Assembly (NCBI RefSeq): GCF_009389585.1
Contig: NZ_VIYG01000014.1
Span: 33,023-97,022 of the forward strand
Direction of reading: 5' to 3'
DNA: 64,000 nucleotides
Source of the DNA: Oceanobacillus sp. CFH 90083
Lineage (GTDB): Bacteria > Bacillota > Bacilli > Bacillales > Amphibacillaceae
Of this stretch, positions 55,349 through 63,982 are shown in pieces; within the stretch, counting starts at the first letter, position 1; every line of letters begins with the position of its first letter. A program made the position numbers and the translations under genes. The notes under the pieces were generated by a model that was given only the letters and a program-made list of their open reading frames with translations, was not told where the DNA came from and searched no databases.

Positions 55349-57549
55349 CCAGAAACCCGACACAAACAAAAACGCTGCATACACTTCTATTATATATTGC
55401 AGGATTTTGCCTTTTCTTAGAATGGCTTTATCCGCTTGAGGATATTTCGGAAACAAGCATTGGCGTGTTTATTTTATTTGCACTATATTGCTTTTTCATT
55501 TCCTATTTTCAGTTACATTGGCTGGTCAGTTTTCCTGTAAAGGGCTTCGGTTTGCTGTTGATTGTTCACCTGCTTTACTTTGAAACAAGCTTTTTAGATC
55601 TGCAATGGATCGCAGAAACCTTGCAGGAAATAACTTATAATATTGGGCTGATGTTTTCCGGACAATGGTATATGCTCACTACCTTTTTCAGAAGTCTGTT
55701 ATTCCTGCTTCTTATTTGGCTGATGAGCTATCTGCTTTATTATTGGTTTGTCAGAATGAAGAACATTATCTTATTTATTATTTTGACCTTTGTATATATT
55801 GGAATTTTAGATACATTTACTGTATATGAAGGTGCAGCCGCAATTGTACGTATTTTCGTTATTTCTTTTATTGCGCTTGGAATGTCGAGCCTGAGTAAGG
55901 AGGTTGAAAATAAACGTATTCCGATCTCTGTTGCCGAGCGGTTAAAATATTGGCTTCTCCCGCTTGTTCTGCTAGTGGCGGTTGTAACCTTTATCGGCTA
56001 TCAGGCACCGAAAGCGGGCCCGCAATGGCCGGACCCTGTGCCGTTTTTAGAAAATGCGGCAGGTAATATGAGGGGTGATGATGGATCAGGAATGGGGCGG
56101 GTAGGCTATGGAGAAGATGATTCCCAATTAGGAGGCTCCTTTGCTCAGGACAATACCGTTCTTTTCGAAGCTGTGGTGGAAGAAGACCACTATTGGCGGA
56201 TTGAAACAAAGGATGTTTATACAGGAAAGGGCTGGGAGACATCTCAGGATAGAAGCCTGCTTGACCAGGCAAATGGGCAGATTACATTAACAACCTTTCA
56301 GGACAGTGTGGATACGGATTCATTAAATACAGAAATCAATTTTACCGGGAGCAGCCGTTTACCCAGGCTGGTGTATCCTTATGGGGTTGCTTCTATTTCA
56401 GCGGAGGATAATATTGATTTTCACCTGAATGAAAGCCTGGAAGCAATCGAAACGACACGGAATGGCCAAAATAGCGTTATAAGTTCCTATGAAATAAACT
56501 ATGAGAATCCATCCTTTGATATTAACGCTCTGCGAAATAGTCCGGAAGAGGAGCCAAGATCGATTTCTAACCGTTATACACAGCTGCCGGATAATCTTCC
56601 GGAAAGAGTGGGGGATTTAGCAGCAGAAATAACAGCAGGATATGAGACAAGGTATGATAAAGCACGGGCAATTGAGCGTTATTTCAGTGCAAATGACTTT
56701 GAATATCAGACAACAGATATCCCGGTTCCGGGAGAAGAGGAAGACTATGTGGATCAATTTTTATTTGAGACACAAGCAGGCTATTGTGATAACTTCTCGA
56801 CAGCAATGGTTGTCATGCTCCGGTCTGAGGATATCCCGGCAAGATGGGTGAAGGGATTTACAAGCGGTGAAAGGATAGACTCGAATCTCGAGGAAGAAAC
56901 GCATGTGAATCAGGTTACGAACAGCAATGCTCATTCATGGGTGGAGGTATATTTTCCGGAGGTAGGCTGGGTACCATTTGAGCCGACACAGGGATTCACA
57001 AATATGGCTGATTTCCATACCGATATGGATGAAAATGATACACCTGTTACGGAGGAAGAAGATGCGCTGGAAGCACCAGAATTTGATCAGAATGAAGAGG
57101 TAGAAGAGGAAGAAGGAACCAATGAAGCCGAAGAGCAGGACGGAGATACAGCCGCTTCGGATGAAGATACAGGAAATTCTGTACAAACATTCTATCTTCT
57201 TATTGGAATAGGAATTATTCTTTTACTGATTTTATTTGTCCTTTACAAAAAGAGAAGAGCGATACGCATCTTTTTCTTACAAAGGAAACTGGAGCATCAT
57301 TTTGACGAAGCTGCATTCCAGACAGCATATCTCTATCTGTTAAAGCTGGCACATAAAACAGGCTATTCGCGCAGCAGTGATGAAACATTAAGAGAATATG
57401 CCCAAAGAATAGATGAGAACCTCCATACGGAGGAAATGAGCAAGCTGACCAAAGTCTATGAACAGATGGTTTACAGCAAAGGGTTGACAGATGACAGAGA
57501 AGAAATAATTCAATTATGGAAAAATTTAATCAATCAAATAATGCCTTGA
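55345..57549 (+). CDS. transglutaminase-like membrane protein (TgpA/YebA type)
   Basis: 734 aa. Five or six N-terminal membrane spans (about residues 10-225), an extracellular transglutaminase core with Cys in AGYCDNFSTAMVVMLRSEDI, the Arg-Trp-Val stretch, His in SNAHSWVEVYF and Asp-equivalent region in GWVPFEPTQGF (about 475-555), then an acidic linker (about 565-610), one more span (about 616-634) and a cytoplasmic DUF4129-like helical tail. It ends the MoxR-DUF58 operon. Likely acts on peptides or proteins at the cell surface; substrate unknown. Confidence 0.92.
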   Translation: MTRNPTQTKTLHTLLLYIAGFCLFLEWLYPLEDISETSIGVFILFALYCFFISYFQLHWLVSFPVKGFGLLLIVHLLYFETSFLDLQWIAETLQEITYNIGLMFSGQWYMLTTFFRSLLFLLLIWLMSYLLYYWFVRMKNIILFIILTFVYIGILDTFTVYEGAAAIVRIFVISFIALGMSSLSKEVENKRIPISVAERLKYWLLPLVLLVAVVTFIGYQAPKAGPQWPDPVPFLENAAGNMRGDDGSGMGRVGYGEDDSQLGGSFAQDNTVLFEAVVEEDHYWRIETKDVYTGKGWETSQDRSLLDQANGQITLTTFQDSVDTDSLNTEINFTGSSRLPRLVYPYGVASISAEDNIDFHLNESLEAIETTRNGQNSVISSYEINYENPSFDINALRNSPEEEPRSISNRYTQLPDNLPERVGDLAAEITAGYETRYDKARAIERYFSANDFEYQTTDIPVPGEEEDYVDQFLFETQAGYCDNFSTAMVVMLRSEDIPARWVKGFTSGERIDSNLEEETHVNQVTNSNAHSWVEVYFPEVGWVPFEPTQGFTNMADFHTDMDENDTPVTEEEDALEAPEFDQNEEVEEEEGTNEAEEQDGDTAASDEDTGNSVQTFYLLIGIGIILLLILFVLYKKRRAIRIFFLQRKLEHHFDEAAFQTAYLYLLKLAHKTGYSRSSDETLREYAQRIDENLHTEEMSKLTKVYEQMVYSKGLTDDREEIIQLWKNLINQIMP

Positions 57550-57574
57550 CCCGGAGCGCATCAATTAGTAGAAT
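57546..57574 (+). promoter_or_regulatory. SigA promoter of guaA
   Basis: TTGACC (57546-57551), 17-base spacer, TAGAAT (57569-57574), overlapping the last codon of the transglutaminase gene. It places the start of transcription about 65 bases before the riboswitch. Confidence 0.7.
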
Positions 57575-57647
57575 GAAAAAGGAAATACTGTGAGGACGAT
57601 GGAAGAGCATCCCTCTGCGTAATGAAAAAATTATCCATTTTAAATAT

Positions 57648-57770
57648 GCCTTTCGTATATCCTCGAAAATAAGGTTCGAAAGTTTCTACCGGATCACCGT
57701 AAATGATCCGACTATGAAGGCAGAAGAAGGTTCATTTATGCTTCCCGGATTCTGCCTTTCTATGTTTTTT
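57648..57770 (+). promoter_or_regulatory. guanine riboswitch with terminator upstream of guaA
   Basis: Purine riboswitch aptamer at 57648-57721: P1 arms GCCTTTCGTA and TATGAAGGC, J2/3 core AGTTTCTACC, P3 GGATC/GATCC around CCGTAAAT, and J3/1 GACTATGA. The C in GACTATG is the base that pairs with guanine, so this is the guanine (not adenine) class. The right arm of P1 is shared with a terminator (57717-57725 with 57750-57758, then T6). Guanine binding therefore frees the terminator arm arrangement that stops transcription before guaA. Confidence 0.93.
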
Positions 57771-57888
57771 GTGCGTCAGTTGCAGAAGTAGAAAGGTGAA
57801 TCCGGGATTTTTAATAGGCGAAGCAAAGGTAAAGGAACGAATCGTTCATCATCTATCCTTTAGAAAAGATACAGATTGGAGTCTAGTT

Positions 57889-59424
57889 ATGGAAAATAAT
57901 GAATTAGTACTGGTTTTAGATTTTGGCAGTCAATATAACCAATTAATTACACGTCGTATCCGTGAGTTCGGTGTGTACAGTGAGCTTCATTCACATAAAT
58001 TAACTGCTGCAGAAATTAAGGAAATGAATCCAAAAGGAATCATTCTTTCCGGCGGACCGCACAGCGTTTACGGCGAAGACAGCTTCCGCTGTGATGAGGA
58101 AATCTTTAACTTGGGAATTCCTGTCCTGGGAATTTGCTATGGCATGCAATTAATGTCCCTGCACTTTGGCGGAAAAGTAGAAGCATCTAAAAACCGCGAA
58201 TATGGAAAAGCATTAATTGAATTAAATGAAAGCCCGGCTCTGTTTAAAGACACGCCGACAAAACAGACGGTATGGATGAGCCACGGCGATAAAGTAACAG
58301 CAGCACCGCCTTCCTTCGTGGTAGATGCAACAAGCCCGTCCACACCAGTTGCTGCAATCAGCGATACAGATAAGCAGATGTATGGAGTACAATTCCATCC
58401 GGAAGTACGTCATTCCGAGTATGGAAATGATTTATTAAACAGCTTCGTTTTCGATGTATGTAAATGTACAGGCGACTGGACAATTGCCAACTTTATCGAA
58501 ATGGAAACAGAAAAAATCAAGGAAACCGTCGGCGACCGTAAAGTACTTTGTGCATTAAGCGGCGGCGTAGATTCTTCTGTTGTTGCAGCGTTAATTCATA
58601 AAGCAATCGGTGACCAGCTGACTTGTATTTTCGTTGATCACGGTCTTCTTCGTAAAAATGAAGCAGATGATGTCATGGACGTCTTTGCAGAAGACTTCCA
58701 GATGAACATTATCAAAGTGGATGCAAAGGACCGATTCTTATCTAAATTAGCAGGTGTTTCCGATCCGGAACAAAAACGTAAAATCATCGGAAATGAATTC
58801 ATCTACGTATTTGATGATGAAGCAGCCAAATTAAAGGATATTGACTTCCTGGCACAGGGAACACTATACACAGATGTGATTGAGAGTGGTACAGAAACAG
58901 CACAAACCATCAAATCACATCACAATGTAGGCGGCCTGCCGGAAGATATGCAATTTGAATTAATCGAACCATTAAATACATTATTTAAAGATGAGGTACG
59001 TGAATTAGGTTCGCAGCTTGGAATTCCTGACCGCATCGTTTGGCGTCAGCCATTCCCGGGACCAGGACTCGCTATCCGTATCCTCGGTGAAGTAACAGAA
59101 GAGCATTTAGAAATCGTTCGTGAATCGGATGCAATCCTTCGTGAGGAAATTGCAAAAGCTGGTCTTGACCGCGATATCTGGCAATACTTCACTGTCCTTC
59201 CAAACATTAAGAGTGTTGGTGTAATGGGAGATGCCCGTACGTATGCACATACGATTGGTATTCGTGCGGTAACTTCAATTGATGGAATGACTTCGGATTG
59301 GGCGCGGATCCCTTGGGATGTGTTGGAGAAGATTTCTACTCGTTTGGTGAATGATGTGGATAATATAAACAGAGTAGTTTATGATGTTACCTCTAAGCCT
59401 CCAGCTACGATAGAGTGGGAGTAA
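57889..59424 (+). CDS. guaA: GMP synthase (glutamine-hydrolysing)
   Basis: 511 aa, full length. Converts XMP to GMP with ATP and glutamine. GATase domain with Cys in [10 protein letters not shown] (about residue 85) and His-Glu in [14 protein letters not shown]-pyrophosphatase P-loop [14 protein letters not shown] (about 224-237); C-terminal dimerisation domain ending PPATIEWE. The frame extends 40 codons further upstream, but that part is riboswitch terminator and leader; TTGGAG 7 bases before ATG 57889 marks the true start. Its last 12 bases form an attachment-like site repeated at 63971. Confidence 0.98.
   Translation: MENNELVLVLDFGSQYNQLITRRIREFGVYSELHSHKLTAAEIKEMNPKGIILSGGPHSVYGEDSFRCDEEIFNLGIPVLGICYGMQLMSLHFGGKVEASKNREYGKALIELNESPALFKDTPTKQTVWMSHGDKVTAAPPSFVVDATSPSTPVAAISDTDKQMYGVQFHPEVRHSEYGNDLLNSFVFDVCKCTGDWTIANFIEMETEKIKETVGDRKVLCALSGGVDSSVVAALIHKAIGDQLTCIFVDHGLLRKNEADDVMDVFAEDFQMNIIKVDAKDRFLSKLAGVSDPEQKRKIIGNEFIYVFDDEAAKLKDIDFLAQGTLYTDVIESGTETAQTIKSHHNVGGLPEDMQFELIEPLNTLFKDEVRELGSQLGIPDRIVWRQPFPGPGLAIRILGEVTEEHLEIVRESDAILREEIAKAGLDRDIWQYFTVLPNIKSVGVMGDARTYAHTIGIRAVTSIDGMTSDWARIPWDVLEKISTRLVNDVDNINRVVYDVTSKPPATIEWE
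59413..59424 (+). repeat. guaA 3'-end attachment-like site (left)
   Basis: GAGTGGGAGTAA, the last codons of guaA. The 3' end of guaA is a known integration site for genomic islands in Firmicutes and other bacteria. It recurs, with one mismatch, at 63971-63982. Confidence 0.6.
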
Positions 59425-59508
59425 ATTGTTAACATAAATTAAAGTAAAAAAGGCTATTATACAACATTTATTGAAACGTGAAATAGACTAAAAAACTAAA
59501 AAATAAAT

Positions 59509-59540
59509 CCCTGCCAAGATTTTTCTTAGCAGGGTCTTAT
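59509..59540 (+). terminator. rho-independent terminator of guaA
   Basis: CCCTGC (59509-59514) with AAGA pairs with TCTT and GCAGGG (59529-59534), followed by T-rich sequence. It ends guaA transcription. Confidence 0.75.
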
Positions 59541-59701
59541 TTTGAAAAAAATATAACGATGTTCTAGGTTGATGTTAAATAAAGATAGTTAGAAATTTTA
59601 CTCTATGGAATCAAGACTCATAAGTTATTGCTTCTCATACTTTTTTGTACTCTTTACAACGAAATAAACTATATATTAAAAATGAAAGGATTAAGCTTTT
59701 T

Positions 59702-60547
59702 ATGGAAATAAAAGATATTATTACAATTATAGGAGTTTTATTCTCTATTGCTGTAGCTATAAAAACATTGTTTTTCAGTTCAAGTAAACCAACTATTAAT
59801 ATTGAAGGGAATAACAACACCGCTAAAATAAAAAATGAAAAAAATACAACTAACATTTCTAAAACTACCAAAACAGTTATTATCCCTCCAAAAAACTCTA
59901 ATAATAACTCTAATTCTTCAGAAAACGAAGTAGTTTTAATGCTTTTACGCATTTTATGCTTCATAATTGGAATTGTGTTTATTTTAACATTTAATACCTA
60001 TATAGTGGCTATTCTGTCAGTTTTAATTGTTATTTCTCTACTTTTAAATGTTGCTCGAACAAAAAAGTATAGATTAACATCGCAAGAAATTTTCTTTGTC
60101 ATTATTGAACATGTTTTCCTTTCTATAATAGTCCTATTTGCATTATATATGCCGGAACAGCTTAAAAATTTACTAGGCCAATTTAAACCCTTTAATGTTA
60201 ATGGATTTAGCTTTTTTATTGATTGGCTAACTGATTCTGTAAAAATAATATTGAGTAGCCTGAATAAAGATGAAATGTTTAATGTCGGAATTGTTCTATT
60301 ATTAAGGATTGTAGGTACTGTATTTTTAACTAGCTTAATTCTTAACAAATTTCCTAAGAAAACTTTTATTCGAAAAATCCAAAATTTTAGAGAGAATTCA
60401 AAATCAAGCTATTTTTCTTTAGCTTTATCGTGCTTTTTTATACTTCTTTTGTTACAAAGCTCATTTCTCTACTATCCTTTGAAAGACTTGTTGTCTCCTA
60501 TAATGGAAAGTATTAGAGATAGTATAAGCATTTGGTTTAATAAGTAA
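59702..60547 (+). CDS. unknown membrane protein, island gene
   Basis: 281 aa. One N-terminal span (about residues 8-24), then a soluble Asn/Thr/Lys-rich stretch (SKPTINIEGNNNTAKIKNEK, then NNNSNSS) to about 75, then five predicted spans. AAAGGA at 59685-59690 favours ATG 59702; a TTG 57 bases earlier is unlikely. Markedly A/T-rich compared with guaA, suggesting transfer. Not recognised. The INIEGNNNTA motif resembles beta-strand modules seen in some membrane effector proteins, but no function is proposed. Confidence 0.7.
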   Translation: MEIKDIITIIGVLFSIAVAIKTLFFSSSKPTINIEGNNNTAKIKNEKNTTNISKTTKTVIIPPKNSNNNSNSSENEVVLMLLRILCFIIGIVFILTFNTYIVAILSVLIVISLLLNVARTKKYRLTSQEIFFVIIEHVFLSIIVLFALYMPEQLKNLLGQFKPFNVNGFSFFIDWLTDSVKIILSSLNKDEMFNVGIVLLLRIVGTVFLTSLILNKFPKKTFIRKIQNFRENSKSSYFSLALSCFFILLLLQSSFLYYPLKDLLSPIMESIRDSISIWFNK

Positions 60548-60552
60548 CTATT

Positions 60553-60597
60553 AAAAAAGAAACTCTGTAATGATTTTCCTAAGCAAGGTTTCTTTTT
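60553..60597 (+). terminator. probable terminator
   Basis: AAAAAAGAAAC pairs with GTTTCTTTTT across a 24-base loop after the membrane-protein gene. Confidence 0.5.
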
Positions 60598-60777
60598 AGC
60601 TGAAATAACAAATTAATCCATCACTTTTTTCTTATCAATGACTAAACTTTTTATTTTGCCATGAATATAAATGTAATATTTTAAGATTAAATAGTGACAG
60701 AATGTTTTGCATGCTGTAAGACCTTACATCAGCTTGAATAATCCATCAAACGTATAATCTATGCTTGAAGGACACAT

Positions 60778-60820
60778 AAATCGTACTGCCCTCTTCATTA
60801 GTAGATTAGCAGTACGATTT
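60778..60820. terminator. hairpin between convergent genes
   Basis: Perfect 12-bp stem (60778-60789 with 60809-60820) with A-rich and T-rich feet, between the membrane-protein gene and the minus-strand amidase gene; likely stops both. Nothing else is seen in 60548-60886. Confidence 0.65.
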
Positions 60821-60886
60821 CCATCAAACATTATTGATTTTTTCCATCTGCTCTAATTTTGCTTAGGATAACAAAACAGACAAAGG

Positions 60887-61516
60887 TTACTTAGCAGGTA
60901 AACCAAGCCCTTTGGCTATTCCCTCCGCATGTCCTTGTGCTATTTCTTCTATAAAAGCTTCGTTTTTCAGCTTATCTGCATCTTCTGCATTATCGATAAC
61001 CCCATTTTCCGTTAAGGTGGCTGGTGAACTCGATTCACGTAAAACATGTAAATTGGCTTCTTTTTCCCCGCGATCGGTGAATCCTGTTTGTTCCACTGTT
61101 TCATTGTGGATTGTTTTTCTTGTAGCGTTCGTTCTTTCCTTATTATCATAGCTTCCGTTCCATGTAAAAGATTCATAGCCTGTAGGATTACCTGCATTAA
61201 TATGTATGGAAACAAAAAAGTTAGCTCCCCAATTATTTGCTTCATTTGTTCTCGCATTTAATGATTTGGTAACATCGGACGTTCGAGAAAGCTTAATCGT
61301 GTGACCGCTATACTGCTCATTTAAAATGTCTCTGGTTTTCAAGGCGATTTCCAACATTATATCCTTTTCCTGTAAACCGTTCGCTGATGCTCCTGGGTCA
61401 GATCCGCCATGTCCTGGATCGATATAAATGCGCGTGTTTGCTGCTTCTACTACATTATGGGAAATGGTTATACTTGTTAGGGCAATTCCCCAAATGATAG
61501 AAACAAACAGAAACAT
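60887..61516 (-). CDS. N-acetylmuramoyl-L-alanine amidase (Amidase_3), exported
   Basis: 209 aa. Signal peptide to about VVEA-AN (residue 25). Zinc His in YIDPGHGGSDPGA (about 32-44), Glu in LQEKDIMLEIALK, second His in VSIHINAG (about 102-109), catalytic Glu in TLTENGVIDN (about 168-177). It cleaves the MurNAc-L-Ala bond of peptidoglycan outside the cell. The start is odd: the strong AGGAGGAG site at 61555-61564 is 40 bases upstream of the first ATG, and the in-frame codons between (SFKTSKTGLK) look like a normal signal-peptide N-region, but that frame opens with TAG where an ATG would be expected. Confidence 0.9.
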   Translation of the reverse strand: MFLFVSIIWGIALTSITISHNVVEAANTRIYIDPGHGGSDPGASANGLQEKDIMLEIALKTRDILNEQYSGHTIKLSRTSDVTKSLNARTNEANNWGANFFVSIHINAGNPTGYESFTWNGSYDNKERTNATRKTIHNETVEQTGFTDRGEKEANLHVLRESSSPATLTENGVIDNAEDADKLKNEAFIEEIAQGHAEGIAKGLGLPAK

Positions 61517-61564
61517 TTTAAGTCCCGTTTTACTTGTTTTGAAAGAATAATGCTATCTCCTCCT

Positions 61565-61883
61565 TCTATATAGCTATTCAACCATTTTAGGTTCCATCAA
61601 AAAATTTGCCGACAGGTCGATATGTTGATAGATTGATAAAATATATTTCTATATGTTTGAAAAATTGTAAAAAGATAGGATATAGAAATTTCGTTTACTC
61701 CTTGTTAGAGAGTAGGTTTGTAAGAGTTCTCTATAATCCATTTTTTTATATCTGAATTGAACAGCTATTATAAGTGGAAAGAGCATCCTGTCAGCAATCA
61801 AGATTTTAATTGGATGATTGTAGAACAAAACATATGGCGCGAATTTTAACTATCTTAGAATTCGTGCCACTCAATTATTTATG
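61565..61883. other. intergenic, no gene seen
   Basis: A/T-rich spacer. A near-perfect 10-bp stem (61836-61845 with 61859-61868) just downstream of the minus-strand regulator stop is the likely terminator of that gene. No open frame with a binding site was found. Confidence 0.5.
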
Positions 61884-62102
61884 TTATTCATCCTCTTCTT
61901 CAATACGGAATAAATCATTCATATCTTTAATATTTAATGCACTTACAATTTTATCTATGTGTTCTAATTGGATTCGTTGACGCTTGCCACTTGCCAGTTC
62001 ACTAAGCGTTGCACGTCGGATGCCTGTTTTAATATGTAACTGTGTGATGGATAAATCATGACGATGTAGTAATTGATTTAGCTGCAAATGTACTTTTTTC
62101 AA
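61884..62102 (-). CDS. small Xre/Cro-type regulator
   Basis: 72 aa helix-turn-helix protein: LNQLLHRHDLSITQLHIKTG (about residues 8-27) and IRRATLSELASGKRQRIQLE (about 28-47) form the DNA-binding helices, then HIDKIVSALNIKDMNDLF. TTG start at 62102 with AAGGAGGG upstream; the frame runs further up, but through the promoter region. Divergent from the 80-aa gene, with two matching palindromes between them, so it probably represses itself and that gene. Phage- or island-type regulator. Confidence 0.85.
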   Translation of the reverse strand: MKKVHLQLNQLLHRHDLSITQLHIKTGIRRATLSELASGKRQRIQLEHIDKIVSALNIKDMNDLFRIEEEDE

Positions 62103-62123
62103 TGTTAAATCCCTCCTTTTATA

Positions 62124-62153
62124 TTGACTGTACCTTAAAGCGTACAGTATAAT
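62124..62153 (+). promoter_or_regulatory. promoter of the 80-aa gene
   Basis: TTGACT (62124-62129), 18-base spacer, TATAAT (62148-62153). Operator 1 lies over the spacer, so a bound repressor would block RNA polymerase. Confidence 0.75.
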
Positions 62154-62182
62154 TGCATTAATAGTGTACCTATAAAAGTACA
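62127..62182. promoter_or_regulatory. twin operators of the Xre-type regulator
   Basis: TGTACCTTAAAGCGTACA (62129-62146) and TGTACCTATAAAAGTACA (62165-62182): two palindromes with identical TGTAC arms and 8-base spacers, centres 36 bp apart. Operator 1 extends to ACTGTAC/GTACAGT. They lie between the divergent regulator and 80-aa genes. Confidence 0.75.
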
Positions 62183-62210
62183 AATTAATCTTATTAAAAG
62201 GAGAGATTTC

Positions 62211-62453
62211 ATGATTACTGATCCAGAGGCACAAGAGATATTAGAAAAAGAATTGAATCACAAATTATACATTGCGGAAATGCAAGAAAGATTAGTTGCT
62301 GTTACGTATTATTTAATTTCTGATGATTTATATACAGTGGAACACGCTATTCCCGAATTAATTAAACTGATTAATTTATTAGAAAAAGAGCAAGAAGGAA
62401 TCACTTATTGTATTGGAAAGCTGGATGGAATTTCTTTTAAGCACAGAGGTTAG
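62211..62453 (+). CDS. hypothetical protein, 80 aa
   Basis: Small acidic helical protein (EAQEILEKELNHKLYIAEMQ, then AIPELIKLINLLEKEQEGIT). Strong AAGGAGAG site and an Xre-controlled promoter. Not recognised. Divergence from the regulator suggests it is the controlled partner of a two-gene module. No membrane span or signal peptide. Confidence 0.7.
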   Translation: MITDPEAQEILEKELNHKLYIAEMQERLVAVTYYLISDDLYTVEHAIPELIKLINLLEKEQEGITYCIGKLDGISFKHRG

Positions 62454-62787
62454 GAAGTTGTCTCACACTTGATTGTAAAACATAGAGAAAATGCTTTTAT
62501 TTTATATACAAGCACTTAGTTATATTATTATTAAATAACCACCATAAAAAGCTTGATGGTTCTTAAAATAATTGTACCGTTTTATACCTTTGGTTACAAT
62601 GTGTCCAAAGTGCGTTTTTATGGAAAACATAATTCCTCAATAGGATCAGATTGTTAAGTAATAAACTTTATAAAAGTCAAATTGTCCATTTACACAATGA
62701 AATAAGAAATAGTTTGGATGAGATGCTGAAATGCCTGAGAAAGCCATATTTCAATGAATCTTAGAATGAAAGATTAGGAGATAATAG
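62454..62787. other. intergenic, no gene seen
   Basis: A/T-rich, stops in all frames, no strong hairpin. AGGAG precedes the phosphotransferase ATG at the right end. Confidence 0.4.
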
Positions 62788-63804
62788 ATGACAAAAGAAT
62801 TTAAAAAATATAATAAAGTAGTCCAGGAGAAAAAAGCCAAAATAAAAGAACTGAGTACGTACTTAGAAAACGGATTATATACTTTTGATGAGGATCTTAG
62901 AACTGTTTTTAACACAGCAAAAACCAGTCACCCTATGATTAATAATCTTAAAAATACAAAAAAAGAAGATCAACTTTCACTGGAAATTGAAGATACTAGA
63001 CAGAAGTATTTTAATGGAAGTATCTTATGGTTCTGTATTAATGGCGATATCAGAATTTTTTCAGATGATGAAATACTTGTCATTTGTACCGATAAAGAAA
63101 GTTATCAAAGGAAAATAGCAAACTATACTTATTTTTCATCTTTCTTCCGTATTCCTGCATTAATCAGTCAAGACGCTAAGCATAATATGTTGACGGAAGC
63201 ATTCATTCATTTTGAAGATAAAACAGATAACGATGAAGCATTCATTTTAAAAACAATATATGATGATTATCGTAGCTATTTCAGTTATCTAACTCTTCAT
63301 ACAAAGATTGATTATCAAACTTTGAATAGCTTATTAGACAGAAGCTCAAATGTGATTCATATCCATCAGTTTGAAAAAATAATAGAAAAAGTTGCCCCGG
63401 AATTATTTTCTCTGAATTTGCCGTTTATCAACTTACATGGCGATTTGTGGTCTGATAATATTCTTTTAAACGATGAAGCAGGGGAGAGAACTTTGTGGTA
63501 TATCGATTGGGAGACTGCAGGTAAATATGTTTTCTTCTACGATTTTTTCAAATTTATTTGGAACGAATTAGACGTACATCATAATTATTTCTATTATAAG
63601 AGGTATATAGCAGGGGAATTTGACGAAGGGCTAACAAGTCTTTTCGCTATTTTTCATCTAAAGTTTCAACCAGAGTTTAGACAATCTTATTTTTGTCTCT
63701 TTTTCCTAAATTTTATTCTTAATGATACAGACAATATTGCGTTTGAATACAAACATGAGGAAATAATTAACTTTGAACGTAAGGTTTTCACATTAATGTC
63801 TTAA
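62788..63804 (+). CDS. phosphotransferase (APH/choline-kinase-like)
   Basis: 338 aa kinase-like protein. Catalytic loop INLHGDLWSDNILLND (about residues 215-230) gives the HGDxxxxN motif, and LWYIDWETAGKYVFFYDFFK (about 238-257) the metal-binding IDW motif. The N-terminal lobe is divergent. It resembles aminoglycoside- or sugar-alcohol-phosphorylating enzymes; substrate unknown. Last gene of the putative island, A/T-rich. No partner gene is adjacent. Confidence 0.8.
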   Translation: MTKEFKKYNKVVQEKKAKIKELSTYLENGLYTFDEDLRTVFNTAKTSHPMINNLKNTKKEDQLSLEIEDTRQKYFNGSILWFCINGDIRIFSDDEILVICTDKESYQRKIANYTYFSSFFRIPALISQDAKHNMLTEAFIHFEDKTDNDEAFILKTIYDDYRSYFSYLTLHTKIDYQTLNSLLDRSSNVIHIHQFEKIIEKVAPELFSLNLPFINLHGDLWSDNILLNDEAGERTLWYIDWETAGKYVFFYDFFKFIWNELDVHHNYFYYKRYIAGEFDEGLTSLFAIFHLKFQPEFRQSYFCLFFLNFILNDTDNIAFEYKHEEIINFERKVFTLMS

Positions 63805-63970
63805 TTCAGTTTCCATACTGTAAATGTAGCAAATCGAATTGAGCATCACTTATTATTTAAGAATAAGGGCGGGGATAGTTTGGGGACAATTCCAAAGATT
63901 TAACTACTTTTCACGCGATAAAATACTGTTAAATCAATCTTTGTGTCTGTAACTAATGATGATACCTATT

Positions 63971-63982
63971 GAGTGGGAATAA
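63971..63982 (+). repeat. guaA attachment-like site (right)
   Basis: GAGTGGGAATAA, one mismatch from the guaA end at 59413-59424, in the same orientation, in otherwise non-coding sequence (63805-64000). It is what the far boundary of an element inserted at guaA would leave. Confidence 0.55.

Noticed and set aside
57769..57888. 40-codon N-terminal extension of guaA
   Set aside because: It runs from the riboswitch terminator; GMP synthases start at [15 protein letters not shown] and the binding site fits ATG 57889.
62788..63804. calling the island kinase an aminoglycoside-resistance gene
   Set aside because: The HGD and IDW motifs are shared by many small-molecule kinases and the N-lobe is divergent.
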